7,481 bases of DNA from Dehalococcoidia bacterium (GTDB lineage Bacteria > Chloroflexota > Dehalococcoidia > SM23-28-2). Numbering within the stretch: the first letter of the stretch is position 1; each line of letters opens with the position of its first letter. The notes under the pieces are model-generated. The model was not told the DNA's origin, searched no databases, and saw only the letters and a list, made by a program, of their open reading frames with translations. Location: the NCBI GenBank assembly GCA_022866185.1, contig JALHUG010000246.1, positions 1-7,481 on the forward strand, given 5' to 3'. Below are positions 6,169 through 7,481 of this stretch, piece after piece. Position numbers and translations under genes: made by a program.

Positions 6169-6240
6169 TGGCAGCGGCAAGATTCGAACTTGCGACCAAG
6201 GGCTTATGAGTCCCCTGCTCTACCACTGAGCTACGCTGCC
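6169..6240 (-). tRNA. tRNA with anticodon CAT (elongator Met, or Ile2)
   Basis: A 72-nt cloverleaf folds cleanly on the minus strand: acceptor GGCAGCG/CGCTGCC, D arm GCTC/GAGC with loop AGTGGTA, anticodon loop CTCATAA, T arm GCAAG/CTTGC with loop TTCGAAT, discriminator A. The G1-C72 pair argues against initiator tRNA. The anticodon stem has an A-G mismatch next to the loop (31-39) and a G-T pair at its base. CCA is not encoded. Met versus lysidine-modified Ile2 cannot be settled by eye. No terminator hairpin follows before the rrf2 promoter. Confidence 0.95.
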
Positions 6241-6250
6241 GAGTAGGGCG

Positions 6251-6280
6251 ATTATATCAGGGGCGGCAGAAGCACTTCAA
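6251..6280 (-). promoter_or_regulatory. Promoter of the tRNA gene
   Basis: On the minus strand TTGAAG (6280-6275) and TATAAT (6256-6251) are 18 bp apart, putting the start near 6244, only a few bases before the mature tRNA 5' end at 6240. The -35 box includes the TGA stop codon of the upstream lipoprotein gene. Confidence 0.7.
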
Positions 6281-7086
6281 GGCTTGTTGGGGTTCTCGCT
6301 GGCAGGGCCCATGTACAGGTCATCGTAGTAGACGTCGGCCTCTGCCGGAGAGGGACCCGGCGCCTTGTCATCGTAGCGAACCTCGAACAGAATGCGAAGC
6401 TTGGAGAAGCCCTCGGGCGCGGCTCCCCAGAACTGCTCGAAATCCTGTTTGATGTTGCGCTCAAAGTACACCCACTCGCCGGTGCGCGGCTCCTCCTTGG
6501 TGAGGAAGACGAAGAAGGCGTTGGCGATCTGGAAGGGCTCCTCGCTGATGCCCGCCAGGGGGTAGCGCATCTGGTAGTTGGGGTAGCCTTGGGTCATATT
6601 TGTGACGTCGAAGGCGATGACAACGAACTGAAGGTACTGTTTGGGGGTGCCCTTAGTCCATTTCTCCACCCGGTAGTAGCCTGATATCAACTCGGGAAAC
6701 TGCTCGGGCGTTACCTCCTGCACGAGGTAGAACACCTTGGCATCCCCCTGCTCCTCGGCCGGCACCCGCATCTTCAGATAGGCGCTCGATTCGCCCGAGT
6801 GAGGAAGATCCTGGCTCACCTCGAAGGCAGTCACTTCCCCAAGATGAAGGGAGCACCAGGGCTTTCGGCCGGACTCGAAGCCCGGGTTGTGAAGCTGGTT
6901 GGCCTGACCCTCCAGAGGCGCCTGGGGCACACAATCGGTGGTCACCGGCGTTAGGGGCGGCGTGAGCATTACGGTGGGCCCAACCGTCGGCCCCCCGCCA
7001 TCCCCATCACCGCAGGCTACGGCCCAAGCGCACAGCGCCAGGCCAGCGATGGCCAGCAAGCTCAGTCGGACTGTTTTGTGCCTCAC
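6277..7086 (-). CDS. Putative lipoprotein with a carbohydrate-binding-like (galactose-binding-fold) domain
   Basis: A 269-residue exported protein. A basic N-terminus (RHKTVR), a hydrophobic core (8-22) and AVAC (22-25) form a lipoprotein signal, with Cys25 as the probable lipidated residue; the -3 Ala is less usual than Leu. A Gly/Pro/Thr-rich linker (26-50) follows. The rest looks like a beta-sandwich of the CBM/galactose-binding type: it opens with NPGFESGRKPW (67-77) and ends with DVYYDDLYMG (251-260), both typical edges of that fold. C52 and C78 might pair. No catalytic domain is visible, so ligand and role are unknown. The GTG at 7086 is preferred, with GGGAGGA 6 nt upstream. ATGs at 7122 and 7236 would put extra polar residues before the signal peptide and lack a good ribosome binding site. 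It is a separate unit from the hdr operon. Confidence 0.75.
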   Translation of the reverse strand: MRHKTVRLSLLAIAGLALCAWAVACGDGDGGGPTVGPTVMLTPPLTPVTTDCVPQAPLEGQANQLHNPGFESGRKPWCSLHLGEVTAFEVSQDLPHSGESSAYLKMRVPAEEQGDAKVFYLVQEVTPEQFPELISGYYRVEKWTKGTPKQYLQFVVIAFDVTNMTQGYPNYQMRYPLAGISEEPFQIANAFFVFLTKEEPRTGEWVYFERNIKQDFEQFWGAAPEGFSKLRILFEVRYDDKAPGPSPAEADVYYDDLYMGPASENPNKP

Positions 7087-7092
7087 TATGCG

Positions 7093-7099
7093 TCCTCCC
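7093..7099 (-). promoter_or_regulatory. Strong ribosome binding site deciding the GTG start of the lipoprotein gene
   Basis: GGGAGGA on the minus strand, 6 nt before the GTG at 7086. It favours a start directly at the signal peptide over the upstream in-frame ATGs. Confidence 0.7.
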
Positions 7100-7175
7100 A
7101 CGAATGCCGTGTGCTCAGTCATGGTACGCCAACTACCCCCGCGATGTAAAGAATGGACGCTGTCGCCGGATTCGA

Positions 7176-7205
7176 TTGAGGGGCCGCTGGGCCAGGCGCT
7201 ACAAT
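7176..7205 (+). promoter_or_regulatory. Possible promoter of uvrC
   Basis: TTGAGG (7176-7181) and TACAAT (7200-7205) are 18 bp apart, placing the start near 7212 and a leader of only about 12 nt. It lies in the 137-bp divergent gap (7087-7223) between the lipoprotein gene and uvrC. I see no equally convincing promoter for the lipoprotein gene there. Confidence 0.5.
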
Positions 7206-7223
7206 GAGATGAGAGAGACAGCG

Positions 7224-7481
7224 ATGCAAACCACAACGTCCGAGCGTCTGCAAGCCCAGCTACGGGCTTTCCCCAATCGCCCCGGCGTCTACATCATGCG
7301 CAACGGCGAGGGCGAGGTCATCTACGTGGGCAAGGCGGCCAACCTGCGCAGCCGCATCCGCTCCTACTTCGGCTCGCCCCACAGCTTCGAGCCCAAGGTT
7401 CGCCGCCTGGTGGAGCAGATCGCCGACTTCGAGTTCATCGTCACCGACTCCGCCCAGGAGGCCCTCATCCTGGAGGCCACC
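7224..7481 (+). CDS. uvrC: UvrC, excinuclease ABC subunit C (N-terminal 86 residues, right edge cut)
   Basis: The frame is open to the window end. It encodes the GIY-YIG nuclease domain of UvrC, which makes the 3' incision in nucleotide excision repair once UvrB is loaded on damaged DNA. PGVYIM (20-25), VIYVGKAANLRSRIRSYF (32-49) and the start of the EALILEA segment (79-85) are seen. Compared from memory with Thermotoga maritima UvrC, the catalytic residues correspond to Y23, Y34, K37, R44 and E84, all present. The ATG at 7224 follows GAGAGAG by 6 nt; an in-frame ATG at 7209 adds five residues but has no ribosome binding site. The middle and C-terminal domains are outside the window. Confidence 0.93.
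   Translation, partial: MQTTTSERLQAQLRAFPNRPGVYIMRNGEGEVIYVGKAANLRSRIRSYFGSPHSFEPKVRRLVEQIADFEFIVTDSAQEALILEAT

Noticed and set aside
7087..7236. Starts for the lipoprotein at 7236 or 7122
   Set aside because: They would place polar residues ahead of the signal peptide, and the 7236 frame would overlap the uvrC start region; the GTG at 7086 has a far better ribosome binding site.
1..7481. CRISPR array, insertion sequence, prophage or defence genes
   Set aside because: No repeat-spacer series, transposase motif, terminal inverted repeats or phage-like genes were seen on either strand.

Overview
The window is GC-rich bacterial chromosomal DNA from an anaerobe or facultative anaerobe. Its main content is one leftward (minus-strand) operon for a soluble heterodisulfide-reductase-like (Hdr) electron-transfer complex. 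The lineage cannot be read directly. The combination of a very long tandem-type HdrA, an Rrf2 regulator, GTG/TTG starts with strong Shine-Dalgarno sequences and a Gly/Pro/Thr-linker lipoprotein would fit Chloroflexota or a similar uncultivated, metabolically versatile phylum, but that is inference.

Layout, in the direction of transcription of the operon (right to left). At 6010-5531 lies an Rrf2/IscR-type regulator with three cysteines for an Fe-S cluster. It is followed by hdrC (5534-4977), hdrB (4980-4180), hdrA (4180-1097), an mvhD-type [2Fe-2S] protein (1082-609) and an FrhB-like protein (612 to beyond the left edge). Four of the five junctions are stop/start overlaps (ATGA, ATGA, TGATG, GTGA), and the fifth is a 14-nt gap holding a Shine-Dalgarno sequence. 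A sigma70-type promoter (6119-6148) precedes the regulator. A perfect 8-bp-arm inverted repeat (6095-6114) covers the predicted start of transcription, a good candidate for the regulator's own operator.

Right of this, on the same strand, are a Met/Ile2-type tRNA with anticodon CAT (6240-6169) with its own promoter, and a lipoprotein with a carbohydrate-binding-like fold (7086-6277). At the right edge uvrC starts on the plus strand (7224 onward), divergent from the lipoprotein gene.

How the operon products would work together (family knowledge plus inference): HdrB and HdrC form the thiol/disulfide-side catalytic arm, HdrA is the flavin hub that can split or merge electron pairs, and MvhD links HdrA to an electron donor or acceptor. 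The FrhB-like protein is the likely flavin module on the other side. No hydrogenase, formate dehydrogenase or membrane subunit is visible, so the donor is unknown. The most unusual protein is HdrA: 1027 residues with two FAD lobes, which share one complete set of HdrA Fe-S modules between them. I see no mobile element, CRISPR array or defence system here.
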